Assembly: GCF_964204645.1 (NCBI RefSeq) | Contig: NC_134025.1 | Span: 15,654,001 to 15,718,000, forward strand | Direction: 5' to 3' | Length of the DNA stretch: 64,000 bases | Source: Tubulanus polymorphus | Lineage: Eukaryota; Nemertea; Palaeonemertea; Tubulaniformes; Tubulanidae | Part shown: positions 1 through 12,236 of the stretch, piece after piece | How the letters are laid out: every line of letters starts with the position of its first letter | Numbering within the stretch: position 1 is the stretch's first letter | Notes under the pieces: generated by a model | What the model was told of the DNA's origin: nothing | Databases searched by the model: none | What the model saw: the letters and a program-made list of their open reading frames with translations, nothing else | Translations under genes and position numbers: made by a program

Positions 1-69
1 ATTACACGTGAAAAACGGATGCTAGAATGAATTTTTAAGATTTACGCCCCCTAGGAATTAGAAGAGGAA

Positions 70-560
70 ATAATATGTGAGGGGAAGGCAGCAGAAACCC
101 TTATAATAAATATAGCTGCAAGCAGCGATAACGGGTTTCTGCCTTTCTGGATAGAATGTCGTACAAGGGTGCGTGCAAATGTCGTTCAGGGATGCGAGCA
201 AAGATTTCACCCTGAATCAGTTCGCTACATTCCGTTTTTTAAAGAGTGCCACCTAGGGGTCAACTCACAACATGGATATGTTGACCCACATGTGCTACAG
301 CGCGCATGTGCTACTACGCGCAAAGTACTAATGCTCCAGGTTTTGGGGGAAATAACATCGAGAAGAACGAAGCTACGGTGTTTTTACCATTCCCTAGTGA
401 TAGTTTAAGCGCATATTCGGTTATAGCTCCGACAAAAAGTCGACTAGATAAGAAAACCGAATTTGGCCCAAAGCACAAATCTGGCCTATAGGGTAAACTA
501 TGCAGAAGGGAAGGCCTTCTTAGTGTTACTATTAGTAGAGGAGTGACAAGTCAGTCTAAC
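70..560. repeat. Partial copy of the AGCTGCAA(A)GCAGCGATAACGGG repeat family
   Basis: This stretch holds the motif that recurs throughout the first 10 kb: an inverted CAGAAACCC...GGGTTTCTG pair around AGCTGCAAGCAGCGATAACG. It is followed by a diverged version of the sequence that begins the 1.55 kb units at 1473 and 3034 (the GTCGTACAAGGGTGCGTGC segment and the GCCACCTAGGGGTCAACT segment). It looks like a truncated third copy. No credible coding region is seen. Confidence 0.6.
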
Positions 561-959
561 AAGTCAAGCGATCAGATGGGGACTACAATTCACATATAAA
601 AATGACGTCCTATAAACAGTATAAAAACATAATCACGAACGGTACCATCACTCCCCATTACTGACTGTCACTGGTCTCTGGCTAGCAATCATTCTTTATC
701 GGTGCAGTGGGTAGGTATTTTCAACTGACTTTGTTATTCTATGACATTACCATCGCCGCTGCATCACGATGTGATGTACATGTACAAGGGACCTCCAATT
801 TGTGATGTATAAACTGACTTTAGACCGTTTAATATTGACGATAAGGAGGTATCACCGACGCTGACATTTTCTTACGCTAACTAGTATGACCCGCCTTTTG
901 GACCGGACCAATTCAATTCAATTAAGAAAACGCGAACCGGTACAATAAATAAACAAACC

Positions 960-1437
960 GCTGTTGATTATTCGAAGTATTGATATCCACGAACAAAACT
1001 ATCATAGAATGTTTAAAAGGAACTGTTTTTAATAACAGTATGAATAAACTTACTTCACAAACAAGGAAGTACATTTTTAATTTGTGAATGATCGAACCCC
1101 AGTTATTCACAGTAACCTGTGATTTGGATATTCTCGGAGCCTTCCTTCTTTTTTTATTTATGAAATGACGTCACAAACTTTCAAATTCGCGCCAGTACGC
1201 CAGTATGCGCGCCATGATTGATGATTGCTATTTCCACCGGTGTTATCTTTAAGTAACTTCAAGTTTAAAATAGGAAGCACAGTACATCCATAGAAACTAC
1301 GCGCAGCAAGAGACTGTTATATTATTATCAGAGTTTAACATTTCGTTTCAAAGTTGTTAGTAGTCAAATCTAATAGAAGATGATTTTTTTGTGACGAAAC
1401 TCAGTGGAAAATATGTTAAAATAATAATCAGGAGGAA
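960..1437. repeat. Diverged copies of two dispersed repeats
   Basis: Positions 960-1175 resemble 9060-9260 (shared ATGAATAAACTT and TATTCACAGTAACCTGTGAT blocks). Positions 1120-1437 are a diverged version of the roughly 460-bp unit at 7186-7660 (shared TTCTCGGAGCC, AAATGACGTCAC and GGAAAATAT blocks). The end runs into AATAATAATCAGGAGGAA, a tail motif that also ends copies near 4600 and 9715. Confidence 0.5.
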
Positions 1438-1472
1438 TCCAATAGGGTTTTTGCCGAGGCAGCAGAAACCCT

Positions 1473-4400
1473 AAATATAGCTGCAAAGCAGCGATAACGG
1501 GTTTCTGCCTTGCTGGATACAATGTCGTACAAGGGTGCGTGCATACATTTCACCGAAAGCAGTTCATAACGTTCCCCTTTTTAAAGGAGCGCCACCTAGG
1601 GGTCAACTTATGACATGGATATGTTGACCCACAAGGGCTACTACGCGCACATTGCAACCTCGATTCTATCGCAAACGGTTAAGGACCTAGGAGCAAAAAT
1701 CGTTGTTTTCACAGTCCCTGGTGGCAGTTGTATGAACTAATCATGCAGGATGGCATATTACACATGTCTTTGTACTTGTACCAAGTTTTGTGATTTTCAT
1801 AATAAACAGACCGCATTAAATGCGAAAAATGGATTCTGAAATCGATTTTTCAAAATTTACCCCCTTGTAGTTACAATGGGAACTAATCATATAAGGGGTT
1901 CGTTTCGTTTAATAACCAGGTACATGTGTATCAATTAAAAAAAAAATCCATTAGTACCCTAAGTCGATATAGATGAAAATGCGTATTCCAACGTCTTATA
2001 GGTGGCGCTTCTGGAGAACCATATGAGTTACATAGTTATACCATACATCAATACAAGTGTCTTCGCAAGGGCTACTGATCACTCGTTGCAACCACGATTC
2101 TATCTCCAACGGTTAAGGAGCTAGGAGCAAAAATCTCATTAAAACAATTTGGGGGCCCATTTAAGAGCCCCTAGAGCCCAAACGGTTAATCGCAGGTAGG
2201 GCGTGCCACTGACTTTTTTAACCTCCGGGCTGATATGAACAACTTTCGTGCTCGCCCGAAGCTGAAAATTCAAAGACAAAAAATTTTCTCACACAGTAAC
2301 TTTTCGATGTCAGAATTTTCAAATGTAAAACACCCCCGGTGGGTGAACGGGGTCCCAAATCAAAGATCCCTTTGACTTACCTCAAGGTACCTGTGTTCCG
2401 TACATCTCACGAAAGTTTCGAGTAAATCCGTCCAGGAATATTGTAATGTTAGCAGAAGAATATAGTCAGTCAGGCTCTCGCGTATAGATAGCTGCATTCA
2501 TTAGCTCTATCCAGGGAAGTTACTGCAAGGATGCTATTGCTTGTACGTACGTATATGCGGCACAAACAAAGCTATAAAAATTCCTCAGTTGCGTTCACTC
2601 GAGAATGTCCTATTTCAACGGCAAAACAATCGACTCGTAGAGTGATAAAACGACTTTTTACTACTGATCTAGAACAGGGCTCTCTATCACTGCATACAAT
2701 GTATACGGATACGCACACAAATACACGTACTGCCGCACTGTGGGAATAAGACACGTAGGCAATAAATACACATACGTAGATGGATACTGTTTGAATCGGG
2801 CTTAAATTTCGATGTTTAGAGGCTCACAGTGAGTAAACAGTGGCATTCTGATTAATATTATATACAGTATTTGTCAATGCAGCATAGTACTTGTGATACA
2901 GAATGGTTTCGCCGACACTGAAAGTAAGTCGCAGTTGTTTATATCCTTTCAGTAAGATCCAGTGTGAAAAGAATATTATAATGATAATAATAATAATGAT
3001 AATAATAATGATAATAATAATAATAATACAAATAAATATAGCTGCAAAGCAGCGATAACGGGTTTCTGCCTTGCTGGATACAACGTCGTACAAGGGTGCG
3101 TGCATACATTTCACCGAAAGCAGTTCATAACGTTCCCCTTTTTAAAGGAGCGCCACCTAGGGGTCAACTTATGACATGGATATGTTGACCCACAAGGGCT
3201 ACTACGCGCACATTGCAACCTCGATTCTATCGCCAACGGTTAAGGACCTAGGAGCAAAAACCATTGTTTTCAAGGTCCCCTGGTGGCAGTTGTATGAACT
3301 AATTATGCAGGATGGCATATTACACATGTCTTTGTACTTATACCAAGTTTTGTGATTTTCATAATAAACAGACCGCATTAAATGCGAAAAATGGATTCTG
3401 AAATCGATTTTTCAAAATTGACGCCCCCTAGTGGTTAAAATGGGAACTAATCATATAAGGGGTTCGATTCGTTTAGTAACCAGGTACATGTGTATCAATT
3501 TTTAAACAAATCCATTAGTACCCTTAGTCGATATAGATGAAAATGCGTATTCCAGCGTCTTATAGGTGGCGCTACTGGAGAACCATATGAGTTACATAGT
3601 TATACCATACATCAATAAAAGCGTCTTCGCAAGGGCTACTGATCACTCGTTGCAACCACGATTCTATCTCCAACGTTTAAGAAGCTAGGAGCAAAAATCT
3701 CATTAAAAAATTTGGGGGCCCATTTTCGAGCCCGTAGAGCCCAAACGGTTAATCGTAGATAGGGCGTGCCATTGACTTTTTTAACCTCCGGGCTGTTATG
3801 AACAACTTTCGTGCTCGCCCGAAGCTGAAAAGTCAAAGACAAAAAATTTTCTCACACAGTAACTTTTCGATGTCATAATTTTCAAATGTAAAACACGCCC
3901 TGGTGGGTGAACGGGGTCCCAAATCAAAGATCCCTTCGACTTACCTCAAGGTACCTGTGTTCCGTACATCTCAAGAAAGTTTCAAGTAAATCCGTCAAGG
4001 CATATTGTAATGCTAGCAGAAGAATATAGTCACCCAGGCTCTCGCTTATCGATAGCTGCATTTATTAGCTCTATCCAGGGAAGTTACTGCAAGGATGCTA
4101 TTGCTTGTACGTACGTATATGCGGCACAAACAAGGCTATAAAAATTCCTCAGTTGCGTTCACTCGAGAATGTCCTATTTCAACGGCAAAACAATCGACTC
4201 GTAGAGTGATAAAAATACTTTTTACTACTGATCTAGAACAGGGCTCTCTATCACTGCATATACGGATACGCACTCAAATACACGTACTGCGGCACTGTGG
4301 GAATAAGACACGTAGGCAATACACAAACGTAGATGGATACTGTTTGAATCGGGCTTAAATTTCGATGTTTAGAGGCTCACAGTGAGTAAACAGTGGCATT

Positions 4401-4526
4401 CTGATTAACATTATATACAGCATTTGTCAATGCAGCATAGTACTTGTGATACAGAATGGTTTCGCCGACAGTGAAAGTAAGTTGCAGTTGTTTTTATCCT
4501 TTCAGTAAGATCCAGTGTGAAAAAGA

Positions 4527-4599
<73 letters not shown>

Positions 4600-4605
4600 C
4601 AGCAG
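1473..4605. repeat. Tandem direct duplication of a 1.55 kb repeat unit
   Basis: Unit 1 (about 1473-3030) and unit 2 (about 3034-4605) align along nearly their whole length with scattered substitutions and small indels. Both start with AAATATAGCTGCAAAGCAGC and end in GATCCAGTGTGAAAA followed by an (AAT/TAA)n tract. The paired short frames inside them (near 2531 and 4095) are repeat-borne and not convincing genes. A T-rich 3' tail and lack of terminal inverted repeats suggest a non-autonomous retroelement, but I cannot name the family. Confidence 0.7.
4527..4600. repeat. (AAT)n microsatellite
   Basis: A nearly pure trinucleotide run ending the second 1.55 kb unit. Frames through it encode poly-isoleucine and are not genes. 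Confidence 0.95.
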
Positions 4606-4640
4606 GAATATAATAGGGTTTCTGCACAGTCTTGAATCCT

Positions 4641-4890
4641 GTTCAACGATGGATTTCGACAAAGCATTTGATAAGGTTCAACATCAGCCATTACTAAGCA
4701 GGCTATTAGAAAACGGTATCAATGATAGGTCGCTCAAATGGCTCAGCAGTTATCTCTGGACGAAAACTTGTAGCCGAAATCAACGGAATCTTGGAATAAG
4801 TCGGTCTAACTAGTGGAGTCACGCAAAGTAGTATCCTAAGTCGTCTTCTGTTTAATGTCCTGACAAATGACATACACAGTAATCCAAAAT
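4641..4890 (+). pseudogene. Decayed LINE reverse-transcriptase fragment
   Basis: Translation gives DFDKAFDKVQHQPLLSRLL followed by a GI...LKWLSSYL segment. This is the usual non-LTR reverse-transcriptase block containing the first catalytic aspartate (DFxKAFDxVxH). Further on, in another frame, come remnants of the GVTQGSxLSPLLF block and a DI motif (4810-4880). Only about 80 codons remain and frames are broken, so it is a dead fragment. A diverged sister copy lies at 9866-10130, and both follow the same short GGGTTT(T)CTGC repeat tail. Confidence 0.75.
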
Positions 4891-4904
4891 ATACCAGACC
4901 GAGT

Positions 4905-5475
4905 AAATTTCCAAAACGACCTTAACACGCCGTTCGACCAAAAAACTTAATGTTCCGACAAGAAAATCTTGTTCGAATGAAAACAATTCTGTTTGATCGA
5001 ACAATACGCTTTTTGTTTGAACCAAAACTTTTCTTCATTCTGACAAAAATGTTTTCGAATAAAAAGCTATGTTATTGTTGAAATGAAGAACTTTTTTCGC
5101 GGCAAAGAAATTTGGTAGAGCGAAAACAACTTTTTTGGAACGAATGTTTGAATGAAAACAATTCTCTTCGATTTGACGAAATACTTAATACTTTTGGTTC
5201 GGAGAAAAAACTGTTACAAAACAATATACTTGTTCGAACGAAAAACTTTATGTTTTTGACAAGAAAATTATGTTCAAATTAAAATGATTCTGTTCGATCG
5301 AATGATTGTTCGAACGAAAAACCTTACGTTTGGACAAAAAAAAGTTTGTTCAACTTTGTTCTAACGATTTTTTCAAGTTGGTTCAATCGAACAGAATATT
5401 ATTGATTCGAACGAAATAAATTTTGTTCCGACGAAAGGATTTTCAAGCGAAAGGTCTTATGAACGAAAAAAAAAT
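4905..5475. repeat. Degenerate TTCGAACGAAAA-type tandem repeat
   Basis: About 570 bp made of irregular repeats of TTGTTCGAACGAAAA, GACAAGAAAA and CTGTTCGATCGAA words. The period is variable (roughly 20-45 bp). Many words are self-complementary (TTCGAA, TTCGATCGAA). No coding potential. Confidence 0.6.
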
Positions 5476-5503
5476 ATATTTCTGGGGCTCCGCAGTACCT
5501 TAA

Positions 5504-5825
5504 AGCCGGACGTAGGTCGGCCTTGCGACGCGATGCGATCCTCGCGTTGCATCACAAGTTTCGATGCAAGTCGGTTGCGATACGATTGTCAGCGACTGTG
5601 TGCGACTAGTATCTGCCAGTCGCAAGAGCGCGCAGGTCGGTTGTGACTGTCGCGTCGCAGAAAGTAGAACACGCGCGACTCCTTGTGACTGGCGTTGCTG
5701 AGAGTCGCAACCCGTCGCAAGGGAGCGTATGTCGATGAGTCGTTGCGACACAGTCGTCGCTGGCGGTCGTAGTGAATGACGTCGCAGTGAGTCACAAGCC
5801 GTCGCAAAGCCGACCTACGTCCGGC
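5504..5825. mobile_element. MITE with 20-bp inverted ends, flanked by TTAA
   Basis: The ends read GCCGGACGTAGGTCGGC inward on the left and its reverse complement on the right. TTAA lies directly outside at 5500-5503 and 5826-5829, which suggests a piggyBac-type TTAA target duplication; the left side has one extra A. The 320-bp interior is GC-rich against an AT-rich neighbourhood and is packed with GTCGCA/TTGCGAC words. The open frames inside are low-complexity by-products. Confidence 0.65.
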
Positions 5826-6624
5826 TTAAGTCATTAGCAATTAATGAAATACCCGTTTCATTTATGATGAAAAAACTCAAATGAAAAGTCTGGCTTATAA
5901 AGTTGTCTGCTCAGACGAAATTTCCAAAAAAAAATCTTCATTTTTGCCAATAAAATTGATAATTGTGATTGATCGTTGCAAGTCAGAACCAGTTAATCAC
6001 TAATTAACATGAATATTAATAAATCCTCCTTTACAGTGAACTTAGCTTTAACCTAGTAGAAGCTACTAGCCTATGTAGGCCTATGTATATGCGTAGGCCT
6101 AACATCCGGACAGATTGGTCGTAGGCCTATTGAATAACAACCCTCCTAAATATCGTAAATTTTGTTTTGAAGTTCAATCCAATGAGTCCGTTAATAAACG
6201 CAACAATTATACTGTGTTTGTTTGAGACAGTAAAGGTCAGTTCCGGTAGGCCTAAGCCTTAAGGTCGCGTAAAACTCGATAAAATCTTCAAGTGACACAG
6301 CGAACGACCTCCTTTCCTCTACAGCCAACGCTTACTCCGAATGTCAAGTGTGAGTCCAGCATACGGATATGAGTGTGTTATATACTTGTATTTATAAATA
6401 CCTTGTGCATTTGACAATGATCCGTATGTACTGTAGGAAATATAGAGTATTGATGGTATTGATATAGAGGTTGAAGCCCGTGGCCGAATATAGTAATATA
6501 TTCTTTTATTTTGATACCTCGTCGACATAACAGCTTTTCTCCGCTATATCTCTTTGGCGTGTTTAGTTTAGGCCTACGATTCCCCGGTGCACTAAAGATT
6601 TATCTTAGTAAATTCGGTAAAGAA

Positions 6625-7070
6625 AAATAGGTATTGTTAAAATTACTCCTTGAAACCCGCAGCAAAATCACTGGTAGTAATAAATTAATTTGTACTTGAT
6701 TTGATTCTCATGATGAGGAGAAACTCGCAGCTGATCCCCGGAACGACGATGTAGTAACACACGTCGATTCGTCGATGTTTACGGCTCGACAGTGCTTTTA
6801 AAATCTAAAGTAGTAAATTTCCAGTGTATCGGTAATATGATTTGACGAGGAAAATGGGCTATTGTTAAAATCACTGTTTGAAGACCGCGACTGAATGTGA
6901 AGTCTGCGGCAATAAATTAGTTCATTTATACTTGAATTGATAATCGAAGTGACAATCGGCCTGCGGGTTGATTTCGGGATGACGACTCGAAAAACATGTC
7001 GCCCCATTGAATGGGGCTAAATTTTCGATGTTTACGGCCCGACAGTGCTTTTGTAACGATGATTCGTGAA
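6625..7070. repeat. Diverged direct duplication, about 220-bp units
   Basis: Positions 6625-6805 and 6850-7055 share the blocks TATTGTTAAAAT, AATAAATTA, CGATGTTTACGGC and CGACAGTGCTTTT in the same order. The flanking 5830-6620 holds no gene I can support; it contains several AGGCCTA words. Confidence 0.5.
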
Positions 7071-7185
7071 AAAACACGCGGAGTATTTGTAGATCTCAGT
7101 GAGCTGAACGATATCATACGGATTGTATCGACAACAGCGGCAAGGTAACAAAGCCTATGTTCTTTTGGTAAAAATAGTGTGGAAG

Positions 7186-7660
7186 AAAATAATAATAAAT
7201 ATAGTGGCAAAGCAGCGATAACGGGTTTTCTGGATGCATGTGATCGAAAGGAAAAATTAATTACCGGGTATTCGATGGAAAAAATAAAATGAGATGATTT
7301 GGATATTATCGGAGCAATCCTCTTTTTGGTTGAATGGCCTAACCCCAGTATAGTCCCGTGATTTGGAAATTCTCGGAGCCCTCCTTCATTTACTTACTAA
7401 ATGACGTCACAATCTGTTATTTCACCGGTGCTTGTTGTCTAACAATTCAATTCAATTCTTTATTTACAGTAACCTGATAAGTAATTTTAAGTTTCAAATA
7501 GGGTGGAAAGTACATTCAGACAATCTGTTGGTTCAGAGAGACCGTTATTACAGTATCAATTTATACATTTCGTTTCGAAGCTGTCAGTTGCCGAATCTGA
7601 ATGAAGATGAATTTTATTTGACGAAATCGGCGGAAAATATATAATAATAAATATAGCTGC
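7186..7660. repeat. Dispersed 460-bp repeat, copy 1
   Basis: Starts at an AATAAATATAG(C/T)GGCAAAGCAGCG motif and ends with GGAAAATATATAATAATAAA. It is almost identical to 7843-8300 and its 3' half matches 9463-9712. The 70-codon frame inside (from 7432) is conserved only because the copies are young, and lacks a recognisable product. Confidence 0.75.
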
Positions 7661-7842
7661 AAAGCAGCGATGACGGGTTTTCTGTAAAGCCATTCAGAAT
7701 GATGGTAATTGTAGTAAATTGAAATATCGATACATAGAATAAAATGCATTGACAGATTCGAACCTAATATGCTACCACTGTGTAAACGTCAAATATGATT
7801 CAGCTTTGAAACTGAACATACGCGGACGTACAATCACAAATA

Positions 7843-8300
7843 TTAATATAGCTGCAAAGCAGCGATAACGGGTTTTCTGGATGCATGTGATCGAAAGGAA
7901 AAATTAATTACCGGGTATTCGATGGAAAAAATAAAATGAGATGATTTGGATATTATCGGAGCAATGCTCTTTTTGGTTGAATGGTCTAACCTCAGTATAG
8001 TCCCCCGTGATTTGGAAATTCTCGGAGCCCTCCTTTATTTACTTACTAAATGACGTCACAAACTGTTATTTCGCCGGTGCTTGTTGTCTAACAATTCAAT
8101 TCAATTCTTTATTTACAGTAACCTAATAAGTAATTTTAAGTTTCAAATAGGATGGAAAGTACATTCAGACAATCTGTCGGTTCAAGGAGACGGTTATTAC
8201 AGTATCAATTTATACATTTCGTTTCGAAGCTGTCAGTTGCCGAATCTGAATGAAGATGAATTTTATTTGACGAAATCGGCGAAAAATATATAATAAATAT
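7843..8300. repeat. Dispersed 460-bp repeat, copy 2
   Basis: Near-identical to copy 1, again bounded by the AGCTGCAAAGCAGCGATAACGGG motif. The 8300-9060 interval that follows holds no gene I can support. Confidence 0.75.
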
Positions 8301-9462
8301 AGCTGCAAAGCAGCGATAACGGGTTTTCTGAGCAGGCGTGCTATTCATAATTTGAAAAGTGGATAATAGAAATATATCAATACGGGATACGCATTTGATG
8401 TCATTTGGTGTCAAGTCACACCAATGCGGTTTAACATAACATAATTCATAGTTATAGTCAAATTGGGGGTTACTCGGGTCGTTTAGTTGTCTGTGGAGTC
8501 GAGTAGATTGGTTACCCGTCTGTATCATTGGTTACGGAGACTCGTCAGCTCGATGAGTTGTATGTATTATGATTGTGCACCACCTGCATTTTCCGAAATA
8601 ATGTTCATATAATTATTTGAAGGGACGATTGAAATCAATTATCAACGTACATCTGAATATGTAATAGTCCTTAGTAACTTTCTGTTGCAGAGGGCATAGA
8701 AAAGATTTTGAAATTATTTAATTAAAATATAAATTTTATTTACGAAAAATAAACTATTATGGTCAGTACAAATTGAAAATTCATAGTATATTTTAAAGAA
8801 CAAGCTTACATAGCTTACAGAATACATCACGTACATTTGAATTTTATAAGTGATGGGTAAAAATCAACATGTGGCAGAAAGAAATGTAGTTAATTATTTA
8901 ACAATATCGAAATATGTGCTCTCTTTTTAGACTAATGGAGTGATACGCAATTAATCACATGGCCTGTATTAAAAGATAGAACATACAAGTTGGATATTTA
9001 TAAGTCGAAACATGTGAACAGAAACTAAAACTTTGATGTCAGTGACCAGTATGGAATTACACAACGACAATTGGCTTTAAACTCAACAAACATTATTAAA
9101 GAATGTTTCAAACAAAATGCTTTATATAACGACATGAATAAACTTGTTTTACAAAACAAGAAAGTACATTTTGAACTTTTGAATAATCGAATCCCATTTA
9201 TTCACAGTAACCTGTGATGTGGCGATTCTCGGATTCATCCTTCTTTATGACGTCACTAACAAGTGGTCATGGCCGTACGCGTGCACTCATTTCTTTGAAA
9301 ATCTAGCTTCCTCGCGGAGCGGGACCTGCTGAGAAATATCTTATTCCCAGTCAGCAGAGACAGGTTCTAAAGATCATAGAGTGCATCGCTGGAGGGTTGT
9401 CGATCCATATAATTGAATTTGAATTGGTGCGGTGGCGCTCTCAATGCGGAAGTTTTTGTCAC

Positions 9463-9712
9463 TAAATGACGGCACAAACTGTTATTTTGCCGGTGCTTGT
9501 TGTCTAACAATTCAATTCAATTCTTTATTTACAGTGACCTAATAAGTAATTTTAAGTTTCAAATAGGATGGAAAGTACATTCAAACAATCTGTTGGTTCG
9601 GAGAGACCGTTATTACAGTATCAATTTATACATTTCGTTTCGAAGCTGTCAGTTGCCGAATCTGAATGAAGATATATTTTATTTGACGAAATCGGCGGAA
9701 AATATATAATAA
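9463..9712. repeat. Dispersed 460-bp repeat, copy 3 (3' half)
   Basis: Matches the second half of copies 1 and 2 and ends in the same AATAATAATAATCA tail. It is followed by GGGTTTTTGA...CCCTAATAAA and GGGTTTTCTG...CAGAAAACCC inverted pairs up to 9860. Confidence 0.7.
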
Positions 9713-9865
9713 TAATAATCAACAGAATTTCAAGAGGGTTTTTGACGAAAGTTAAAAAACCCTAATAAAAATCACGTGGATATCAATAGGGTTTTCTGTG
9801 AAATAACAGAAAACCCTAATAAATATAGCTGCAAAGCAGCGATAACGGGTTTTCTGCTGTCTTAG

Positions 9866-10130
9866 AATCCTGTTCATCGGTGGATTTCGACAAAGCATTT
9901 GATAAGGCACAACATCAGCCATTACTAACTAAACAGGCTATTAGGAAACAGTATCAATGATAGTTCGCCCAAATGGCTCAGCAGTTATCTCTGAACGAAA
10001 ACTTATAGCCAAAATCAACGGAACGCCTCATCTTGGAATAAGTCGGTCTAACTAGTGGAGTCACGCTAGGTAGTATCCTAAGTCGTCTACTGTTTAATGT
10101 CCTGACAAATGACATACACATTAATCCAAA
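9866..10130 (+). pseudogene. Second decayed LINE reverse-transcriptase fragment
   Basis: Nucleotide homologue of 4641-4890: the same GGATTTCGACAAAGCATTTG block, the same AAATGGCTCAGCAGTTATCTCT block and the same trailing GACAAATGACATACACA. Indels break the frame after about 20 codons. It is a dead non-LTR retrotransposon piece. Confidence 0.7.
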
Positions 10131-10573
10131 ATATACCGCAAATCAATTGTGACAAAGTATTGATGCGAATGACCTATTTAATTCATCGACCATGTACCGA
10201 ACACTTTTATTGTGCCCCAGCATTTGGGGTCATTCTACTTGAACCCCAACATGCAATATGTCCACCAGATTCTGGTGATGATAAAGTCATTTTAATTTTT
10301 CTGCCGATATCTCAATATATCGATGTAACTAGGAAGACCTTATTTAAAATGTCGTGATTTTTATGTCGACTATTTGCGATATTGTCTCAATAAATTGCCA
10401 TACGTATCACGACATTTTAGCTAAAGGAGTGATAATTATGTCGACGGTACGTGGTTATGTTGAGATACAGACGTCGACATTGGTGAAAGGCGTGATCCGT
10501 ATAATGATTTATCGTGATATTAACACGATATATCGACTTAATTATGTCGATAAATCGCGATATATCACGTTTG

Positions 10574-10989
10574 TACGGAAGCGATAAAGGGCCTCGAGTT
10601 GTCGCGTTCCAACTCGACAAGTCGCCATATTTATGTCGATATATCGCGATATATCGCGTCAAGTCGACATAAATATGTCGACATATCGTGACGTTTTCAC
10701 GACAAATTTCGCTTTTTCGCCCATTTTCCACGGGACAAGCCGTCATTTGAAGACATGTCTAAATGTAAGATGAGGACGCCAGTGATATGACGACTGAGTT
10801 TCAAGTCGTCATGAATATGTCGACTTGTCGCGAGGAAAATGGTCGAGAAAGCGAAATATGTCGTCAAAACGTCACGATATAGCGACATATTCATGTCGAC
10901 TTGACGCGATATATCGCGGTACGTCGACATAAATATGGCGACTTGTCGAGTTGGAACGCGACAACTCGAGGCCCTTTATCGCTTCCGTA
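10574..10989. mobile_element. TACGGAAG-type MITE, complete copy A
   Basis: The ends are TACGGAAGCGATAAAGGG and its reverse complement, with roughly 75-bp inverted arms (the CTCGAGTTGTCGCGTTCC block in each). CGTTTG lies immediately outside both ends (10568-10573 and 10990-10995), a possible 6-bp target duplication. The interior is dense in GTCGAC, CGATATATCG and TCACGATAT palindromes. Frames such as the STYRDISRQVDMNM type are translations of the repeat, not genes. Confidence 0.7.
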
Positions 10990-11052
10990 CGTTTGTTCGA
11001 CATAATTTCGTCGTGATAAAAGGTCGCGACGGTTTTGTACGGGTCCCATATA

Positions 11053-11477
11053 TACGGAAGTACGTAAGCGATAAAGGGCCTCGAGTTGTCGCGTTCCAAC
11101 TCGACAAAGTCGCCATATTTATGTCGACATATCGCGTTATTGGCTTCAAGTCGACATGAATATATCGACATATTGTGACGTTTTGACGACATATTTCGTT
11201 TTCGCAACAATTCGACATATTCATGACGACTTGAAACTCAGTCGCCATATTACTGGCACTCCTCATCTTACATTTCGACGTGCCTTCAAATGACGGCTTG
11301 TCCCGTGGAAAATGGGCGAAAAAGCAAAATTTTTCGTGAAAACGTCACGATATGTCGACATATTCATGTCGACTTGACGCGATATATCGCGATATGTCGA
11401 CATAAATATAGCGACTTGTCGAGTTGGAACGCGACAACTCGAGGCCCTTTATCGCTTTTGACATATAAGCTTCCGTA
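11053..11477. mobile_element. TACGGAAG-type MITE, copy B
   Basis: Same ends and arms as copy A but with the interior in the opposite orientation. There are small insertions just inside each end (TACGT at left, TTGACATATAA at right). It lies 63 bp from copy A. Confidence 0.65.
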
Positions 11478-11512
11478 CATCTTTAGAAAAAGAAATAATA
11501 TGTGATCTTTCA

Positions 11513-11605
11513 TACGGAAGCGATAAGGGGCCTCGAGATGTCGCGTCGACAAGTCGATGCAGATACGTCGACTTGTTTTGACGTCGCGAAAAGTGTCCTA
11601 ATTTC
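11513..11605. mobile_element. TACGGAAG-type MITE, truncated copy C
   Basis: One end (TACGGAAGCGATAAGGGGCC) is followed by a variant interior with GTCGACTTGTTTTGACGTCG. The same variant opens copy F at 37931, so copies C and F share a subfamily. Confidence 0.55.
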
Positions 11606-11985
11606 TTAAACGCGCTCAACCGCTGGCGCCGCATCATTCAGGACTTTCAAAGCCGGTGTCGGGTAAAGCTTCACGTGTATGCTGAGGTAAGCAAAGGCAT
11701 GCATTGGATCTTTTTAAGCTCACCCGCCCAATGGGGGCCAGGCCTCTAGTCCCCGGTTCGTGGCACTGGCCGTACTTCCACTGAGACTTATGACCAAAAC
11801 TGCGCGACGGCCCCACGCGCACGAAGGCCGGGTTCATTTGCTATACTGTTGATAAAAATATCTTTTGTCGGCAAGCATGAGGCATAAGCCTAGGCCTCTG
11901 TGATAAACTAATATTTTTTCAACCTAACCTAGCCTAGTATTCACGTGAATATTTTGGCAGGTTTTGGAATTGTGGGGTTCGAACC

Positions 11986-11990
11986 ACACA

Positions 11991-12069
<79 letters not shown>
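11986..12069. repeat. (CGCA)n then (CA)n microsatellite
   Basis: An uninterrupted run of CGCA units changes into CA units. It explains the THARTHAR-type translations on both strands. Confidence 0.97.
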
Positions 12070-12071
<2 letters not shown>

Positions 12072-12127
12072 GCGGCGGGTTTTTGCGATCTACGTTTTGT
12101 GCCACCTTTCATTTTAGATCCAACAAA

Positions 12128-12236
12128 ATGACAACGTCAACTACGAACAAGAAGAAGGCGATACAAGTTTGGGCGCGTGACGGAAACGTGCGGAAAGGTT
12201 TTTTTGTCGAAAAATATTCACAATTGAGGGAGTTAT
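12128..12236 (+). CDS. Possible first coding exon of a host gene
   Basis: An ATG at 12128 opens a basic 36-codon frame (begins MTTSTTNKKKAIQVWARDG) that runs to a consensus splice donor GTGAGT at 12237-12242. Upstream (11620-11850) is a GC-rich, promoter-like stretch. The MITE and Polinton insertions begin about 100 bp after the donor, so they would lie in the first intron. I do not recognise the product, and the downstream exon is not identified, so this is only an exon-like signal. Confidence 0.3.

Noticed and set aside
4411-4813. Poly-isoleucine frames on both strands
   Set aside because: Translation of an AAT microsatellite; the real signal is the LINE fragment after it.
7432-7644. Conserved 70-codon frame repeated at 7432, 8081 and 9497
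   Set aside because: The copies are near-identical DNA repeats, substitutions show no coding bias by eye, and there is no recognisable domain.
10354-11266. Clustered frames on both strands of the STYRDISRQVDMNM type, also at 32187, 32621 and 38054
   Set aside because: They coincide with TACGGAAG-family MITE copies and derive from GTCGACAT repeats.
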